Assembly (NCBI RefSeq): GCF_008727755.1
Contig: NZ_CP044231.1
Location: forward strand, 620,001-684,000
Reading direction: 5' to 3'
Length of the DNA stretch: 64,000 nt
From: Microbacterium caowuchunii
GTDB lineage: Bacteria > Actinomycetota > Actinomycetes > Actinomycetales > Microbacteriaceae
Below are positions 33,754 through 41,986 of the stretch, piece by piece. The translations under genes were made by a program, and so were the position numbers. Below the pieces are notes generated by a model. That model was not told the DNA's origin. It did not search any database and saw nothing but the letters and a program-made list of their open reading frames with translations. Numbering within the stretch: position 1 is the stretch's first letter; each line of letters begins with the position of its first letter.

Positions 33754-34519
33754 CCCCCGGGAGCGCGGCACGGCGCCGGGCCTGCTCGCCGACCGTACCT
33801 GGCGGACGGCGGGCAGGCCCGTGCTGATCGTGCCGGTCGGGTCGACCGAGCAGCACGGTCCGCACCTGCCGCTGGACACCGACACCGTGATCGCGCGGGC
33901 GGTGGCCGGAGCGCTCGCCGACCGCATCCGGGAGTCGGGGACGGATGCGGTCGTCACCGCGCCGGTCGCCTTCGGTGCGAGCGGCGAGCACCAGGCCTTC
34001 CCCGGGACGTTGTCCATCGGCACCGACGTGCTCGCGACCGTCCTGGTGGAGCTCGGGCGTTCGGCGACGGAATGGCTCGAGCGCATCGTGTTCGTCAACG
34101 GTCACGGAGGGAACGTCGAGGCGCTGCATCGTGCCGTGCCGCAGCTGCGGCGGGAGGGACGGGACGCGTCCTGGCTGGCCTGCTCCGCCCCGTCGAGCGC
34201 GTCACCCCGCGACACCCACGCCGGGTTCTTCGAGACCGCCGTGATGATGCACCTGCAACCCGACCGGGTGGACCATGGCCGGTTGGAGTGCGGGTCGACG
34301 CGGCCCCTCGCGGAGATCCTGCCCGAGCTGCGCTCCGGCGGGGTCGCGGCCGTATCCGCCAACGGGGTCCTCGGCGACCCCCGCACGGCGACCCCCGCGG
34401 CAGGGGAGCGACTGTTCGCCGAACTGACGGCGCACGTCTGGCGTGTGTACCGGGACGGCGAGTCAGGGTCGGGGGGCCGGCTGGTCCTGGACGACGCGGC
34501 GCGGGGCGCGGCGACGTGA
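33746..34519 (+). CDS. mftE: mycofactocin peptidase, creatininase family
   Basis: Metal-dependent amidase of 257 residues that releases the Val-Tyr-derived dipeptide from modified MftA. Metal and catalytic motifs are VPVGSTEQHGPHLPLDTDT, FGASGEHQAFPGT, VNGHGGNVEALH and THAGFFETAVMM. GTG at 33746 gives a normal N-terminus. In mycobacteria mftD separates mftC and mftE; here they are adjacent. The last 57 bases overlap the end of mftF on the opposite strand. Confidence 0.92.
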   Translation: MPDPRERGTAPGLLADRTWRTAGRPVLIVPVGSTEQHGPHLPLDTDTVIARAVAGALADRIRESGTDAVVTAPVAFGASGEHQAFPGTLSIGTDVLATVLVELGRSATEWLERIVFVNGHGGNVEALHRAVPQLRREGRDASWLACSAPSSASPRDTHAGFFETAVMMHLQPDRVDHGRLECGSTRPLAEILPELRSGGVAAVSANGVLGDPRTATPAAGERLFAELTAHVWRVYRDGESGSGGRLVLDDAARGAAT

Positions 34520-35935
34520 CCGGTCCGCATCGGCGGACGAGGTGACGGCGGGCAGCAGCGCCCGGATGCTGCGCCCGCGCAAGGCCCCCTCCCAGACGCC
34601 CCAGCCGTAGGCGAGGTCGTCCAGGCGGCGGGCGACGGCGAAGCGCACCGGGTCGAGTCTCGGACGGAGCCGGAAGAACTCCCAGACCGAGTCGACGACC
34701 GCGGCAATGGCGAGCAGTCGTCGCGCGCGACGGGAGAGGAATGCTGCGGCGACGGCGGCGGGCCACCAGTGCCGCACCAGCAGGGCGATGCCCTGTGTGC
34801 CGGTCGCGACGAGACTCGTGCCGGTGAGCCGGAGCGAGAGCAGCCACGGCCGGCGGACGTGCCCCAGCTTGCGGGCGATCCGCACGACCACCCCGGCGAC
34901 GACGAGCGCCGCCGCGGCGGCCGCCCAGCGGCGTTGCAGGGCCGCCAGGATCAGCAGCGCCACACCCCACCAGGGCAGGACCGCCGGCGCGATGTCCTCG
35001 GGATGGCGCTGCCCGAGGGGGTGCGCGCCGGTCCCGTAGAACCGCTTGCGACCCAGCCACGTCCCGGTCGTCGATCGTGGTTCGTGCCGGACCACCGCGG
35101 CCGGTTCGAAGCGCACGCGCCATCCGTCCTCCACGAGGCGCCAGACGATGTCCACGTCCTCGCCGACCCGCATCGAGGGGTCGAAGCCCGTGCCGAGGGC
35201 GGCCACGCGGCCGACGAGAGCCGTGCTGGAAACCCAGGTCACCGGACTCCGCGGCCGGACGCTGGCGGCGTCGCCGCCCAGATCCAGCGAGGAGCGCGCG
35301 TCCTCGTAGCGCGTGATCCAGGTGGGTGCCGCCACGTCGGTGGACAGGACGCGTGGCGCCGCCAGGGCGAGCCTCGGATCCGCGAAGTGGCGCAGCAGCA
35401 GGCCGATCGCGTCCGGTTCCACCACCACGTCCGAGTCGATGAAGGCGACGAACTCGGTGCGTACGCGGGCGAGACCGGTGTTGCGGGCCACCGCCGGTCC
35501 GGCGTTGACGTCCAGACGCAGGAGGTCGACGCCGTGCGCCCGCGCGGCGGCCGCGATCCCCTCCGCATCCTCGGAGCCGTCGTCCACGACGATGACGCCA
35601 CCGAGCCCGTCCGGGAGGCTCGCCAGCAGACGCGAGAGCGGCTCCGGTCGGTCCTTGACCGGGATCACCACGGTGACCCCGTCCAGCGGGAGGGCCGGCA
35701 GGGAACCGACGACCGGCTCGGCGAGCCCGGCGCTGAGCAGGTGCTCGGCGAGCCGTCGGCTGGTCGGATCGGACACCCTGAGGTCTCGTCCGCGCAGGAG
35801 ACCCGCGGCGGCCGGGACGAGCCGGGCGACCCGCGTGGGGGCGCCGCCGACCAGGACGCGGCCGTCGTCGATCACCCGGGTGCGACGGGCGAGCCGGACG
35901 GTCGACCCGTCCGGCAGCCCGGGCGCAGCGGTCAT
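34463..35935 (-). CDS. mftF: mycofactocin glycosyltransferase
   Basis: GT2-type glycosyltransferase of 490 residues that adds glucose units to mycofactocin. The catalytic domain starts at about residue 85: VTVVIPVKDRPEPLSRLLASLP, VVDDGSEDAEG, AFIDSDVVVEPDA (DxD-like), then GFDPSMRVGEDVDIVWRL. Hydrophobic segments follow at about 330-365 and 385-410, so it is membrane-attached. It is the second gene of the leftward mftD-mftF operon, 17 bp after mftD, and its 3' end overlaps mftE tail to tail. Confidence 0.92.
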   Translation of the reverse strand: MTAAPGLPDGSTVRLARRTRVIDDGRVLVGGAPTRVARLVPAAAGLLRGRDLRVSDPTSRRLAEHLLSAGLAEPVVGSLPALPLDGVTVVIPVKDRPEPLSRLLASLPDGLGGVIVVDDGSEDAEGIAAAARAHGVDLLRLDVNAGPAVARNTGLARVRTEFVAFIDSDVVVEPDAIGLLLRHFADPRLALAAPRVLSTDVAAPTWITRYEDARSSLDLGGDAASVRPRSPVTWVSSTALVGRVAALGTGFDPSMRVGEDVDIVWRLVEDGWRVRFEPAAVVRHEPRSTTGTWLGRKRFYGTGAHPLGQRHPEDIAPAVLPWWGVALLILAALQRRWAAAAAALVVAGVVVRIARKLGHVRRPWLLSLRLTGTSLVATGTQGIALLVRHWWPAAVAAAFLSRRARRLLAIAAVVDSVWEFFRLRPRLDPVRFAVARRLDDLAYGWGVWEGALRGRSIRALLPAVTSSADADRSRRRAPRRVVQDQPAPRP

Positions 35936-35952
35936 CCTCGTCCCGCCGGCGG

Positions 35953-37179
35953 TCAGACCAGCTCCGGCGCGCTCGCCGCAGCCCGGGCCGGAGCGATGGC
36001 GGAGCCGGAGCCCCCGAACTCGCGGGTGAATCCCTCGGGGATCCAGAGGTCGTCGCGATTGAGCTCCCGCGCCGAGGAGTGACCGAGGCCGAGGACGGCG
36101 GAGTCCAGACCCCCGCGGAGGATGTCGAGCACGTTCTCCACACCGGCCTGACCGTTCGCGGCCAGCCCCCAGAGGTAGCCGCGCCCGATGAGGACCGCGC
36201 GTGCGCCGAGTGCGAGGGCCTTCGCGACGTCTCCGCCTCGGCGGATACCGCCGTCCAGCAGCACTTCGATCTGGTCGCCCACGGCGTCCGCGATCGCCGG
36301 CAGCATCCGGATCGCCGCCGGGGTCGAGTCGAGGTTGTTGCCGCCGTGGTTGGAGACCGAGATCGCGGTGACGCCGGCGTCGACCGCGCGGCGGGCGTCG
36401 TCCAGACGGGACACTCCCTTGAGGAGGAACGGCCCGCCCCATTCCTCGCGGAGCCAGGCGATGTCCTCCCAGGTGGGCAGGGGGGTCCCCATCCACTCGC
36501 CGTAAGCGCCGAAGAACGTGGGCGCGGGTTCGCCCGCGGCCGACAGGTTCGGCGTGGTGAGGTCGGGGACGCGGCCGGTCTTGGCGAAGCTCCACAACCA
36601 GCCGGGGCGACGAAGCGCCTGCGGGGCGAACCGCGCCGCCGTCTTCAGGTCGAGCCGGTCCGGGATCCACGGGCTGCCCCAGTCGCGGCCGTTGGAGAAG
36701 GTCCAGTCGAGCGTCGCGATGATGCCCTTCGCCCCCGCTGCGCGGGCGCGGTCCAAGCGGCGCTTCATGACCTCGCGCGTGCCCATCCAGTACACCTGGT
36801 AGAACGTGTTCTCGTTCGCCGCGACCACGTCCTCCACCGGCTTGCTGGCGAAGGAGCTGAGGCTCATGATCGTGCCGCGCGCGGCCGCGGCGCGGGCCAC
36901 CGCGACCTCGCCCTCGGGGTGGACCGCCTGCACGCCGGTGGGCGAGATGATCACCGGCAGCGAGATGTCGATCCCCATCACGCTGGTGCTGTGGTCGCGC
37001 TGGCCCGACAGGCCGGCGACATGGGGTGCGAAGCCGAGTTCGGCGAACGCCGCGAGGTTGTCCTCATAGGTGACCCCGCGCTCGGAGCCGGCCAGCAGCG
37101 CCCCGTAGACGGACGCCGGCAAGCGCTTCTTCGCGCGGCGCTGTGCCTCCGCGATCGTTTCGAACCATCCACCGCTCAT
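35953..37179 (-). CDS. mftD: mycofactocin FMN-dependent alpha-hydroxyacid-dehydrogenase-like enzyme
   Basis: A 408-residue FMN enzyme that deaminates the released 3-amino-5-[(p-hydroxyphenyl)methyl]-4,4-dimethyl-2-pyrrolidinone to the redox-active pre-mycofactocin. Motifs: SLPVIISPTGVQAVHPEGEVAVARAAAARG, FYQVYWMGTREV, SVSNHGGNNLDSTPA with the catalytic His, and LLDGGIRRGGDVAKALALGARAVLIGR. The start at 37179 (MSGGWFETIAEAQRRAKKRLP) has GAGGAGG upstream. It heads its own operon with mftF and has its own copy of the shared 18-bp motif 39 bases upstream. Confidence 0.93.
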   Translation of the reverse strand: MSGGWFETIAEAQRRAKKRLPASVYGALLAGSERGVTYEDNLAAFAELGFAPHVAGLSGQRDHSTSVMGIDISLPVIISPTGVQAVHPEGEVAVARAAAARGTIMSLSSFASKPVEDVVAANENTFYQVYWMGTREVMKRRLDRARAAGAKGIIATLDWTFSNGRDWGSPWIPDRLDLKTAARFAPQALRRPGWLWSFAKTGRVPDLTTPNLSAAGEPAPTFFGAYGEWMGTPLPTWEDIAWLREEWGGPFLLKGVSRLDDARRAVDAGVTAISVSNHGGNNLDSTPAAIRMLPAIADAVGDQIEVLLDGGIRRGGDVAKALALGARAVLIGRGYLWGLAANGQAGVENVLDILRGGLDSAVLGLGHSSARELNRDDLWIPEGFTREFGGSGSAIAPARAAASAPELV

Positions 37180-37218
37180 GCAATCGACCTCCTCGTCAGG
37201 GTGCATCCCTGAGGGAGC

Positions 37219-37236
37219 TTAGTGACACCGAGTGCC
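37219..37236 (-). promoter_or_regulatory. putative MftR operator at the mftD promoter
   Basis: On the mftD strand the sequence is GGCACTCGGTGTCACTAA, identical to the mftA motif at 16 of 18 positions and followed by GCT, giving TAAGCT as a possible -10. The wider 19-mer AGTGACACCGAGTGCCACT is an imperfect palindrome. Confidence 0.62.
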
Positions 37237-37266
37237 ACTGCGATGAGGTCTTTCACCGGACGGAAC

Positions 37267-37308
37267 GAAGACGTCGGCCGGACCCGCGTGGGTCCGGCCG
37301 ACGTCTTC
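37267..37308. terminator. terminator of the IclR-type gene
   Basis: Perfect 19-bp stem GAAGACGTCGGCCGGACCC (37267-37285) and its complement (37290-37308) with loop GCGT, 8 bp past the stop of the leftward IclR gene. It insulates the mftD promoter from read-through. Confidence 0.88.
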
Positions 37309-37315
37309 GGTGCGG

Positions 37316-38119
37316 CTATGCGGCGGTGTTGGGGCGGCCGATCGCGGACGGCGCCCCGAGCCCGCGCGAGATCGCCCGCGCCGTCGCCGTCAGTGCGGGC
37401 AGCAGGGCGGTCGGCGACGCGGTGTTGGTGGGGACCGTGACACCGAGGGCCGCGACCAGCCGGTCACGCGGCCCGCGGACCGGGACGGCGACGGCGATCG
37501 CGTCGACCGTGATCGAGTCCTCGACGACCGCGATGCCGGTGCGGCGCACCTGCGCGAGCGTGCGGCGCAACTCGTCGGCATCCGTGATGGTCTTCGGCGT
37601 GAACCTCTTCAGCGTGGAGGAGAGCACGGCCTCCTGGAGATCGGGGCCGGAGAAGGCCAGGAGCACGAGTCCGGTTCCGGTCGCGTGCAGCGGCCAGCGT
37701 CCGCCGAGACGGCTCAGCACGCGCGCCCCGTTGCGTGCCCGGAGGGATTCCACGTAGACGACGTCGTGGCCGTCGCGGACGGCCAGGTGCACATTGGCGT
37801 TCGTCGCGGCCTGCAGGTCGCCGAGGAGGGGGAGCGCGACGTCCCGGAGCTTCAGACCCTGCGGCTCGAGGCACCCCAGCTCGAGGATCCGCATCCCGAT
37901 CGCGTACTTGCCGTCGGCGGAGCGCTCCAACGCGCCCCACTCGCGCAGTTCGCCCACGAGCCGGTGGGTCGTGCTGAGACTCAGGCCGACGCGGCGACTG
38001 ATCTCGCTGAGAGTGAGCACGATGTGCTCCTGATCGAATGCCTCGAGGACCGCCAGCACGCGCTGTGCGGCGGTCATGGGCGCCGTCCGCGCCGTTGTCG
38101 TCATCTGGGTCAGGGTCAT
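37316..38119 (-). CDS. IclR family transcriptional regulator
   Basis: A 267-residue regulator with an N-terminal winged helix (AAQRVLAVLEAFDQEHIVLTLSEISRRVGLSLSTTHRLVGEL) and a C-terminal IclR effector domain (LHATGTGLVLLAFSG, RRTGIAVVEDSITVDAIAVAVPVRG). The ATG at 38119 has GGAGGT upstream. It is divergent from the small CxxC protein, and a perfect palindrome sits between them. IclR members near aromatic or alcohol catabolic genes usually respond to a pathway acid; the effector is unknown. Confidence 0.88.
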   Translation of the reverse strand: MTLTQMTTTARTAPMTAAQRVLAVLEAFDQEHIVLTLSEISRRVGLSLSTTHRLVGELREWGALERSADGKYAIGMRILELGCLEPQGLKLRDVALPLLGDLQAATNANVHLAVRDGHDVVYVESLRARNGARVLSRLGGRWPLHATGTGLVLLAFSGPDLQEAVLSSTLKRFTPKTITDADELRRTLAQVRRTGIAVVEDSITVDAIAVAVPVRGPRDRLVAALGVTVPTNTASPTALLPALTATARAISRGLGAPSAIGRPNTAA

Positions 38120-38149
38120 CGTCGATCGACCTCCATGCTGTGTTCTCAT

Positions 38150-38171
38150 CGTCGGACAGCTCTGTCCGACG
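38150..38171. promoter_or_regulatory. palindromic operator, probably for the IclR protein
   Basis: CGTCGGACAG (38150-38159) and CTGTCCGACG (38162-38171) form a perfect 10-bp inverted repeat about a 2-bp centre, 31 bp upstream of the IclR start and between the divergent genes. Confidence 0.65.
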
Positions 38172-38331
38172 TCCGGTCCCGGGGGGACGCGTCCTTCCGT
38201 GAGCTGGAAGGGGTCGCTTCCGAGTGTGGGTCGAAAACCCTCTCGAGAGGCGCCGGCTTCCGGCAGGTGGAAGAACTCGTCGCGAGCCTATCGGAGGAGT
38301 CCTACTGTCGATCAAAACGAGAGGAGCGGCT

Positions 38332-38571
38332 ATGCCGACGGATGAGACTCAACTGGCGGGTATGCAGGCCAGCCTCGCGGCGGACGACTACCACCTCGAT
38401 TACGAACTGCAGGGCCAGGACGCGGTCGTGAAGATCTCGGCCGGCCCGGACGCCTGCGCGGAGTGCCTCGTGCCGAAGCCCCTGATGCGGGCGATGCTCG
38501 CCCCGATGCTCGGGGTCGACGCGGAGCGGATCGCGCTGGACTACCCGGTCGACGTCCACGCCGGGGAGTAG
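38332..38571 (+). CDS. small CxxC protein of unknown function
   Basis: A 79-residue acidic protein, not recognised. Features are a Cys pair in GPDACAECLVPKPLMRAML, a preceding beta-rich part (DYHLDYELQGQDAVVKISAG) and the end ERIALDYPVDVHAGE. The spacing could bind a metal or an Fe-S cluster or hold a redox disulfide. A good ribosome site (GAGGAG) precedes the ATG. It is expressed alone, from the IclR palindrome region to a strong terminator. Confidence 0.8.
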   Translation: MPTDETQLAGMQASLAADDYHLDYELQGQDAVVKISAGPDACAECLVPKPLMRAMLAPMLGVDAERIALDYPVDVHAGE

Positions 38572-38674
38572 ACCCGCCGGACGTGTCGGCTCGACCTGCG
38601 TCTTGTTCGCAGGATCGCACCGAGGCCGCAGACCTGCCCGCAATCGTGCGACGTACGTCCGATTCTGCGACGCA

Positions 38675-38719
38675 ACGTGAGACCGCCCCGAGGACGAGCT
38701 CCCCGGGGCGGTCTCACGT
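38675..38719. terminator. bidirectional terminator
   Basis: Perfect 16-bp stem ACGTGAGACCGCCCCG (38675-38690) / complement (38704-38719) between the rightward small protein and the leftward SDR gene. The preceding stretch 38572-38674 has no gene. Confidence 0.88.
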
Positions 38720-38723
38720 GCGC

Positions 38724-39635
38724 TCAGACCGTACGCGTGAGCACGGGTGGCTGCAGCCGGTTCTCCTCCGCGTAGACCGGGGAGGAGAGCAGGAACGGGA
38801 TGGCGGCCTTGCGTGCCTCGTCGATCGGCTCGTCCGGGAACGCCGCCTCGATCGTGGCGTGCCGCTCGATCACACCCGCCCGGAACTCGGGATGCGTGAG
38901 GATGAACAGATCGCCCCGCCGGAGCCCCGCGAGCACCCGCTCGCCGGCTTCCTCGGCCGTCATGTACGGCTGCGCGCGGGCGAACTCGGCGAACGACGGA
39001 TCGGGTGCCGTGTAGCCCGACTCCCCGTACTGCTCGGGACGCGCGGCGACCGCGGTGGCGATGTTGCTGTGGACGGGCCCGGGGCAGTACACGGACACGC
39101 CGACGCCGGCGGGCTTCAGCTCGATGTGCAGCGCCTCCGAGAGCCCGATCACCGCGGCCTTGGTCATCGAGTAGAGCCCGGCGACGATGGGCATGAGGCC
39201 CGCCATCGAGGACGTGTTCACGATGTGCCCGCCGTCCCCGTTCTCGAGGATCTTCGGCAGGAAGGCCTGGATGCCGTTGCCGACCCCCCTGATGTTGACG
39301 TCGATCACCCAGTCCCAGTCCGTCGGCAGGGCGGACGCGACCGGGCCGGTCAGCCCGATCCCGGCGTTGTTGACCAGCACGTCCACCCGGCCGAAACGGG
39401 CCTGCACCTCGTCGGCGGCCGCGCGCATCGCGGACAGGTCGGTCACGTCCACCTGCATCGGGTGGACCTCCAGCCCCTCCGCGGCGAACGATTCGACCGT
39501 CTCGGCCAGATGCTCGGGACGGCGGCCGGTGACGACCACGCGCATCCCGGCCCGGGCGAAGGCGAGGGCGATCCCGCGGCCGATGCCGCTGGAACCACCC
39601 GTGATCACGGCTACTCTGCCGTCGACATCCTGCAT
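38724..39635 (-). CDS. short-chain dehydrogenase/reductase
   Basis: Classical SDR of 303 residues: VAVITGGSSGIGRGIALAFA cofactor motif, NNAG in DVLVNNAGIGLTGPV, catalytic Ser in VNTSSMAGLM and Tyr-x-x-x-Lys in LYSMTKAAVIGL. The extended C-terminal 90 residues (EQYGESGYTAPDPSFAEFARAQPYMTAEEAG) suit SDRs acting on bulky substrates. It lacks the inserted loop of mycofactocin-coupled SDRs. Last gene of the leftward CoA-transferase operon. Confidence 0.88.
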   Translation of the reverse strand: MQDVDGRVAVITGGSSGIGRGIALAFARAGMRVVVTGRRPEHLAETVESFAAEGLEVHPMQVDVTDLSAMRAAADEVQARFGRVDVLVNNAGIGLTGPVASALPTDWDWVIDVNIRGVGNGIQAFLPKILENGDGGHIVNTSSMAGLMPIVAGLYSMTKAAVIGLSEALHIELKPAGVGVSVYCPGPVHSNIATAVAARPEQYGESGYTAPDPSFAEFARAQPYMTAEEAGERVLAGLRRGDLFILTHPEFRAGVIERHATIEAAFPDEPIDEARKAAIPFLLSSPVYAEENRLQPPVLTRTV

Positions 39636-39666
39636 GGGTTCCTCCTCGTGGCGCAGCGCGCCGTGG

Positions 39667-40572
39667 TCAGCTCGCGTCGGCGGTGCCGCGCAGTCCGAAC
39701 AGCCGTGCCGCATTCTCCTTCAGGATGAGCGGTCGCACCTCGGGCTTCAGCTCCAGACGTTCGAAGTCCCGCATCCAGCGCTCCGGTGTGATGACCGGGA
39801 AGTCCGAGCCGAAGAGCATCTTGTCCTTCAGCAGGGTGTTCGCGTACTGCACGAGCTGAGGCGGGAAGTACTTGGGGGACCACCCGGAGAGGTCGATGTA
39901 GACGCGCGGCTTGTGCGTGGCGACGGACAGCGCCTCGTCCTGCCAGGGGAAGGACGGGTGGGCGATGATGATGTCCATCCCGGGGAAGTCCACCGCGACG
40001 TCGTCGAGGTGCAGCGGGTTGGCGTACTTCAATCGGACGCCGCCGCCGCCCGGGGTGCCGGCGCCCACGCCGGTCTGACCGCTGTGGAACAGCGCGACCA
40101 GGCCGTGCTCCTCGATGAGCTCGTACAGCGGGTAGGCGAGCCGGTCGTTCGGGTAGAACGCCTGCACGCTGGGATGGAACTTGAAGCCGCGTACCCCGTG
40201 GTCCTCGATGAGCCGGCGGGCCATCTCGACGCCGGCCTTGCCGCGCGCCGGATCCACGCTCGCGAACGGGATGAGCACGTCGCGGTGCTCGGCGGAGAGC
40301 TCGGCGATCTCCAGGTTCCCGGGGACCGGGTCCTCGCCGGACTGGGAGATGCTGTCCACGGTGAAGACGACCGCGGCCATCTTCCGCTCGCGGTAGTAGG
40401 CGGCCAGCTCGGGGACGCTGTAGTGCGGCATCGTGCCGATGCCGAAGTACTGGCCCATGTCGTCGTTGCCGGCGCCATCGTGCGCCGTCTCGTGCACCGA
40501 GCGATGCGCGTGCGTGTGCACATCGATCGCGACGATCTCGTCGACGTCGATCCCGGAGGCCTGGCCGGTCAT
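39667..40572 (-). CDS. amidohydrolase family 2 (ACMSD-like) enzyme
   Basis: Metal-dependent TIM-barrel hydrolase/decarboxylase of 301 residues. It has the N-terminal metal motif AIDVHTHAH, GVRGFKFHPSVQAFYPND, LVALFHSGQTGVG, IIIAHPSFPW and FGSDFPVITPERW with the late aspartate. The family includes aminocarboxymuconate semialdehyde, resorcylate and vanillate-type decarboxylases and lactone hydrolases. The ATGA overlap with the CoA-transferase B gene ties it to a ring-fission or acid-activation pathway. Confidence 0.85.
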   Translation of the reverse strand: MTGQASGIDVDEIVAIDVHTHAHRSVHETAHDGAGNDDMGQYFGIGTMPHYSVPELAAYYRERKMAAVVFTVDSISQSGEDPVPGNLEIAELSAEHRDVLIPFASVDPARGKAGVEMARRLIEDHGVRGFKFHPSVQAFYPNDRLAYPLYELIEEHGLVALFHSGQTGVGAGTPGGGGVRLKYANPLHLDDVAVDFPGMDIIIAHPSFPWQDEALSVATHKPRVYIDLSGWSPKYFPPQLVQYANTLLKDKMLFGSDFPVITPERWMRDFERLELKPEVRPLILKENAARLFGLRGTADAS

Positions 40573-41240
40573 CGGGAGAGCTCCACGGTGAAGTCCGCGG
40601 TCGTGCGTGCGCGGATGTCGTCCACCGTGACCCCGTCGGCGCACTCGGTCAGCACCAGTGCGCCGTCCTCGACGCGGAAGTTCGCCAGGTCGGTGTACAC
40701 CCGCGTCACGACACCGGTGCCGGTGAGCGGGAACGTGCACTCCGGCACGATCTTCGGGCGCCCCTGGCGGTCCACGTGCTCCATGCACACCCAGACCTCC
40801 CGGGTGCCGGCGACCAGATCCATCGCGCCGCCCACCGCGGGGTTCCTGCCCGGCACGTACCAGTTGGCGAGGTCGCCGCCGGCGGAGACCTGCAGCGCGC
40901 CCAGGATCGTGACGTCGAGGTGGCCGCCGCGGATGATGGCGAACGAGGTCGCCGAGTCGACGATGGCCGCGCCCGGGATGAGGCTGGCGGGCTGCTTCCC
41001 CGCATCCGTCAGGTCGGGGTCCTCGTTGCCCTCCCCGGGGTGCGGGCCCATGCCCAGTACGCCGTTCTCGGACTGCAGGAACACCTCCACGCCCTCGGGG
41101 ATGTGGTGGGGCACGAGCAACGGGATCCCGACGCCCAGGTTGACGGTGTACCCGTCGACGAGGTCCGCGGCGACCCGCCGGGCGATCTCGTCACGGGTGC
41201 GGCCGGCGAGGGCCGGGGGAGCGGAGTCGGCGATGGTCAA
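40569..41240 (-). CDS. CoA-transferase subunit B
   Basis: A 223-residue beta subunit of a 3-oxoacid-type CoA-transferase. The catalytic Glu is in FLQSENGVLGMGP, and GGHLDVTILGALQVSAGGDLANW and GGAMDLVAG are family blocks. The start is taken as TTG at 41240, with GGGAGG 6 bases upstream and the subunit A stop overlapping it. With subunit A it would transfer CoA between succinyl- or acetyl-CoA and a pathway oxoacid. Confidence 0.88.
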   Translation of the reverse strand: MTIADSAPPALAGRTRDEIARRVAADLVDGYTVNLGVGIPLLVPHHIPEGVEVFLQSENGVLGMGPHPGEGNEDPDLTDAGKQPASLIPGAAIVDSATSFAIIRGGHLDVTILGALQVSAGGDLANWYVPGRNPAVGGAMDLVAGTREVWVCMEHVDRQGRPKIVPECTFPLTGTGVVTRVYTDLANFRVEDGALVLTECADGVTVDDIRARTTADFTVELSR

Positions 41241-41986
41241 CGGGGACCTCCCTGGATCGTCGCCGGATCGGCGGGTATCGGTGCGGCGGTCATGACCACG
41301 TGGTCGATGAACACGCCGGGGATGTGGACGTCGTCGGCGCCGAGCTCGTCGACCTCGACGAGCTGCTCGACCTCCGCGAAGGTGGTCCGGCCGCACATCG
41401 CCGCCGGAGGGTTGAAGTTGCGGGCGGAGAGGTGGAATCGCAGGTTCCCCTTGCGGTCCCCCTTCTGCGCCTTGACGAGACTGTAGTCGGCGAAGATGCC
41501 GTACTCGAGCACGTGTTCGCGCCCGTTGAACACCCGTGTCTCCTTCGCGGGCACGTGCTCGCGGACCCCGTCGGGACCGTAGGAGAGCGGGAAGCTCCCG
41601 TCGGCGAGCATCGTGCCCGCCCCGGACGGCGCGAAGAAGGCCGCGATGCCGGCGCCGCCGGCCCGCATCCGCTCGGCCAACGCGCCCTGCGGGACGAGTT
41701 CGAGTTCGACCTTCCCGGCGAAGTAGTCGTCGTAGAAGTGCTGCAGGATCGGGAACGATCCCGTGAAGCGGCGCACCCGCCCCTCGGCGATGAGCCGGCC
41801 CACGCCGGTGAAGTCGTCGCCCACGTTGTTGACGTACACGTGCAGGTCGCGCTTGTCCAGATCGCACAGGCCGTTCAGCAGTGCGTCCGGACGGCCGGAG
41901 CTGCCGAAGCCGCCGATCGCGATCGTCGACCCCGACGGGATGACGTCGAGCTCGGCCAGGAGATCGTCTCGGAACTTGTCAATCAC
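41237..41986 (-). CDS. CoA-transferase subunit A
   Basis: A 249-residue alpha subunit: SGSTIAIGGFGSSGRPDALLNGL with the CoA-binding glycine loop, ELVPQGALAERMRAGGAGIAAFFAPSGAGT and GDRKGNLRFHLSARNFNPPAAMCGRTTFAEVEQLVE. First gene of the leftward operon CoA-transferase A, B, amidohydrolase, SDR. The acid it activates is unknown; 3-oxoadipate and glutaconate types are related options. Confidence 0.88.
   Translation of the reverse strand: MIDKFRDDLLAELDVIPSGSTIAIGGFGSSGRPDALLNGLCDLDKRDLHVYVNNVGDDFTGVGRLIAEGRVRRFTGSFPILQHFYDDYFAGKVELELVPQGALAERMRAGGAGIAAFFAPSGAGTMLADGSFPLSYGPDGVREHVPAKETRVFNGREHVLEYGIFADYSLVKAQKGDRKGNLRFHLSARNFNPPAAMCGRTTFAEVEQLVEVDELGADDVHIPGVFIDHVVMTAAPIPADPATIQGGPR

Noticed and set aside
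38572..38674. Repeats of the type TCGCAGGATCGC/CTGCGACGC
   Set aside because: Partial dyads are visible but imperfect and short; only the following 16-bp stem terminator is convincing.
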